Positions 62,169 to 64,000 of a DNA stretch of 64,000 nucleotides are shown piece by piece. The position numbers and the translations under genes were made by a program. The stretch is from Microbacterium sp. SORGH_AS_0969 (GTDB lineage: Bacteria > Actinomycetota > Actinomycetes > Actinomycetales > Microbacteriaceae). The stretch covers positions 1-64,000 of the forward strand of contig NZ_JAUTAG010000001.1 of assembly GCF_030818255.1 (NCBI RefSeq), written 5' to 3'. The stretch's first letter is position 1; each line of letters begins with the position of its first letter. A model generated the notes under the pieces. The model saw only the letters and a program-made list of their open reading frames with translations. It was not told the DNA's origin and searched no databases.

Positions 62169-62639
62169 TCAGCCGACGGTGATCTCGGGCTCGTGTCGGA
62201 CCGGGAAGTTCACCGAGTTCGCGATGAAGCACCACTCGCGCGCCTGCTTGTGGGCGGTCCGGGCCGCTTCGACCATCGACTCGTCAGCGACCCGGACGCG
62301 CGGACGCAGGACCACCTCCGTGAAGGCTCCGCCGCTGTTGCCGTCCTCCTGCATGGTCCCCGACGCGTCGTCCTCGTACGCCGTGACCACGACTCCGGTC
62401 GTGACGCACGCGTGCAGGTACGACAGCAGGTGGCACTCGCTGAGGGCCGCGAGCAGCAGCTCTTCCGGGTTCCATTTGGCGGGATCGCCCCGGAAGGGCT
62501 TGTCAGCGGATGCCGCGATCGCGGGCTTGCCGTCGACCTCCAGCGTGACCGCGCGGTCGTAGTCGCGGTATCCGCTGGTGCCGCTCCCCCGGTCCCCGGT
62601 CCAGGTCGAGCGCAGGCGGTAGTGGTGCTCTCCGTTCAT
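62169..62639 (-). CDS. OsmC/Ohr-family protein
   Basis: Probable thiol-dependent peroxidase of the OsmC family, 156 residues. NPEELLLAALSECHLLSYLHAC near residues 57-78 carries the first redox cysteine after the glutamate, and REWCFIANSVNFPV near the C-terminus the second cysteine. Closest to the OsmC branch that reduces organic hydroperoxides; activity not shown. The ATG at 62639 has CAGACT six bases upstream, a weak form of the leaderless pattern. Divergent from the asparaginase gene. Confidence 0.85.
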   Translation of the reverse strand: MNGEHHYRLRSTWTGDRGSGTSGYRDYDRAVTLEVDGKPAIAASADKPFRGDPAKWNPEELLLAALSECHLLSYLHACVTTGVVVTAYEDDASGTMQEDGNSGGAFTEVVLRPRVRVADESMVEAARTAHKQAREWCFIANSVNFPVRHEPEITVG

Positions 62640-62743
62640 GGTCCCAGTCTGCCGTGCTGCCCGCGTGGGAGGGCGACTTCCGGCCCGTGGAGCGCCGACG
62701 TCGACGCCAGGGGACGAAGGTCCCGTCGCCATAGAATGGACGG

Positions 62744-63727
62744 ATGCCCGCCACGCCCCCCGCCTCCGTCGAACTCGCTGTCGTCGAACGGAACGGCTTC
62801 ATCGAATCCCGTCATCACGGCGTCGCTGTCGTGCTCGCTCCCGACGGATCCGAGAAGCTCACGCTCGGCGAGGCGACAGCCCCGTTCCTCCCCCGCTCGA
62901 GCATGAAGCCTCTGCAGGCGCTGGCGTGCCTTTCCGCGGGCGCCGACCTCGCCGAGGAGCGCCTGGCGATCGCGATGGCGAGCCACTGCGGCACCGAGCG
63001 CCACGTCGAGACGGCCCGTGGCATCCTGCAGTCCGCCGGCCTGACCGAAGACGATCTGGGGTGCCCCGCAGCGTGGCCGAGCGACACCGCCGCGCGCGAT
63101 GAACTCGTGCGCGATCACGGGTCGCCCTCGCCCCTGCGCATGAACTGCTCGGGCAAGCACGCGGCGATGCTGCTGACGTGCGTCGCGAACGGCTGGTCCA
63201 CGGCGGACTACCTCGACCCGGAGCACCCGCTGCAGGTACACATCCGCGAGGTGCTCGAGCGCCTCGTCGGCGAGCGCATGACGACGACCGCGATCGACGG
63301 CTGCGGCGCCCCCGTGTACGCCATGAGCCTCGTCGGTCTCGCTCGCGCCATCCAGCGCATCGCGACCTCGTCGGAGCGCTCTCCGTTCGCCCTGCACCGC
63401 AGCGCCGGGACGCTCGTTCGCGCAGTGAAAGAGCACCCGTGGACGATCGACGGCCCGGGTCGCCCCGACACCGTCGTCATCGAGCGCCTCGGCGTCTTCT
63501 CGAAGCTCGGTGCCGAGGGCGTCCAGGTCATGACGGCGCCCGACGGCACGACGGTCGCGCTGAAGATGCTCGACGGCTCCAATCGCGCCGGGCACGCGGT
63601 GGCACTGCGTCTGCTCGAGCGCACCGGAGCCCTCGCCCCCGAGGCGGTCGCCGATACCCTCGCCCTGCTGCCCCTGACGATCTCGGGCGGTGGCCGCGAG
63701 GTCGGTCTCATCCGCGCGACGGTCTGA
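62744..63727 (+). CDS. asparaginase II family protein
   Basis: Protein of 327 residues of the asparaginase II (PF06089) family found mainly in actinobacteria and rhizobia: RSSMKPLQALACL near 51-63, ASHCGTERHV near 84, NCSGKHAAMLL near 133 and AIDGCGAPVYAM near 182 are its conserved Ser/Lys/Cys-containing blocks. Hydrolyses L-asparagine to aspartate; unrelated to bacterial type I/II threonine asparaginases. The ATG at 62744 has TAGAAT six bases upstream (leaderless). Ends at a hairpin facing the permease gene. Confidence 0.88.
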   Translation: MPATPPASVELAVVERNGFIESRHHGVAVVLAPDGSEKLTLGEATAPFLPRSSMKPLQALACLSAGADLAEERLAIAMASHCGTERHVETARGILQSAGLTEDDLGCPAAWPSDTAARDELVRDHGSPSPLRMNCSGKHAAMLLTCVANGWSTADYLDPEHPLQVHIREVLERLVGERMTTTAIDGCGAPVYAMSLVGLARAIQRIATSSERSPFALHRSAGTLVRAVKEHPWTIDGPGRPDTVVIERLGVFSKLGAEGVQVMTAPDGTTVALKMLDGSNRAGHAVALRLLERTGALAPEAVADTLALLPLTISGGGREVGLIRATV

Positions 63728-63728
63728 C

Positions 63729-63753
63729 GGGCCGCCCCGCACGAGAGCGGCCC
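63729..63753. terminator. hairpin between asparaginase and permease genes
   Basis: Seven-base stem GGGCCGC (63729-63735) with GCGGCCC (63747-63753) and an 11-base loop between two convergent genes; probably a shared terminator. Confidence 0.55.
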
Positions 63754-63759
63754 GGGTGG

Positions 63760-64000
63760 TCAGATACCGCCGTCGACCGAACGCGGGTACGTGATGGGCT
63801 CGTCGGGAACGAGCACCTCGGTGTCCCGGTTCAGGCTCTCGCCCCGGAAGAACGGCTTGGACGCCGGGACGAGGTACCACACGACCATCAGCACGACGCC
63901 GAAGGCCAGCGCGCCGATGCCGACGACGAACGTGCCGCCGATGCCGAGCAGCTCGGAATTGCCGTAGTCGACGTCGTACATGTCGATCGCCGACTGGACG
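63760..64000 (-). CDS. C-terminal part of a membrane permease, probably amino acid transporter
   Basis: The frame is open from the right window edge to a stop at 63760; about 79 codons are visible. It contains one membrane segment (FVVGIGALAFGVVLMVVWYLVP) after an extracellular-type loop SAIDMYDVDYGNSELLGIGG and a cytoplasmic tail ending in PITYPRSVDGGI. The pattern resembles the last helix and tail of APC-superfamily amino acid permeases. Too little is present to name the substrate. An internal ATG at 63981 is unlikely to be the true start. Confidence 0.6.
   Translation of the reverse strand, partial: VQSAIDMYDVDYGNSELLGIGGTFVVGIGALAFGVVLMVVWYLVPASKPFFRGESLNRDTEVLVPDEPITYPRSVDGGI

Overview
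The window is a chromosomal segment of a high-GC actinobacterium, most likely of the family Microbacteriaceae and probably Microbacterium. This is inferred from base composition, from actinobacterial-type proteins (PhzE-like fused anthranilate synthase, BenE transporter, asparaginase II, HdeD/lipase fusion), from the frequent pattern of a TAnnnT -10 box followed six bases later by the start codon (leaderless genes), and from the dense heptamer GGATGCC. No rRNA, tRNA, CRISPR, prophage or IS transposase was seen. Genes are densely packed on both strands. One gene is cut at each edge (aspartate ammonia-lyase at the left, an APC-type permease at the right).

Layout. 1-10 kb: aspA, a cAMP-phosphodiesterase-like metallophosphoesterase, a PiT phosphate transporter with a small membrane partner, oligopeptidase B, a DUF559/AbiEi-like gene bracketed by two pairs of 52-bp palindromes, pfkA and an unknown gene. 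10-20 kb: a SNF2 helicase, a copper P-type ATPase with a CsoR-like palindrome shared with a divergent MFS exporter, ribF, truB and a kinase-like protein that has lost its P-loop. 20-28 kb: mutY, a CPBP protease, and the translation/transcription operon nusA-ylxR-infB-rbfA, with a VapBC toxin-antitoxin pair beside nusA where rimP is often found. 28-39 kb: glycogen phosphorylase, a DUF308-lipase fusion, DUF1206 protein, aldo/keto reductase, proS, a membrane-anchored zinc-peptidase-like protein, a frameshifted pcp and a BenE transporter.

39-48 kb carries the isoprenoid/envelope set ispG, rseP and dxr on the minus strand. A fused TrpE-TrpG (PhzE-like) gene and a frameshifted MurE-like ligase lie between them on the plus strand. 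The fused synthase is preceded by a complete tryptophan attenuator: an 11-residue leader peptide with two adjacent Trp codons and three mutually exclusive stems. 48-56 kb is a glycerol/dihydroxyacetone locus: dhaK-dhaL-dhaM (EIIA-HPr fusion), a SorC-family regulator, and glpD, glpF, glpK, with a 35-bp palindromic operator between the regulator and glpD. GlpF imports glycerol, GlpK phosphorylates it, GlpD oxidises it to dihydroxyacetone phosphate, and DhaKLM feeds free dihydroxyacetone into the same pool using PTS phosphate. 56-64 kb holds a large secreted repeat protein with a structured 5' leader, an O-antigen-ligase-like protein, an OsmC protein and an asparaginase.

The most unusual material is intergenic. 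The four 52-bp palindromes around the DUF559 gene look like a repeat/endonuclease pairing. Three further long imperfect palindromes, each with its own sequence, sit at 12.7, 20.1 and 22.9 kb. A common short palindrome (core CTGAGCCTGTCGA) occurs near 18.2, 42.4 and 45.6 kb.
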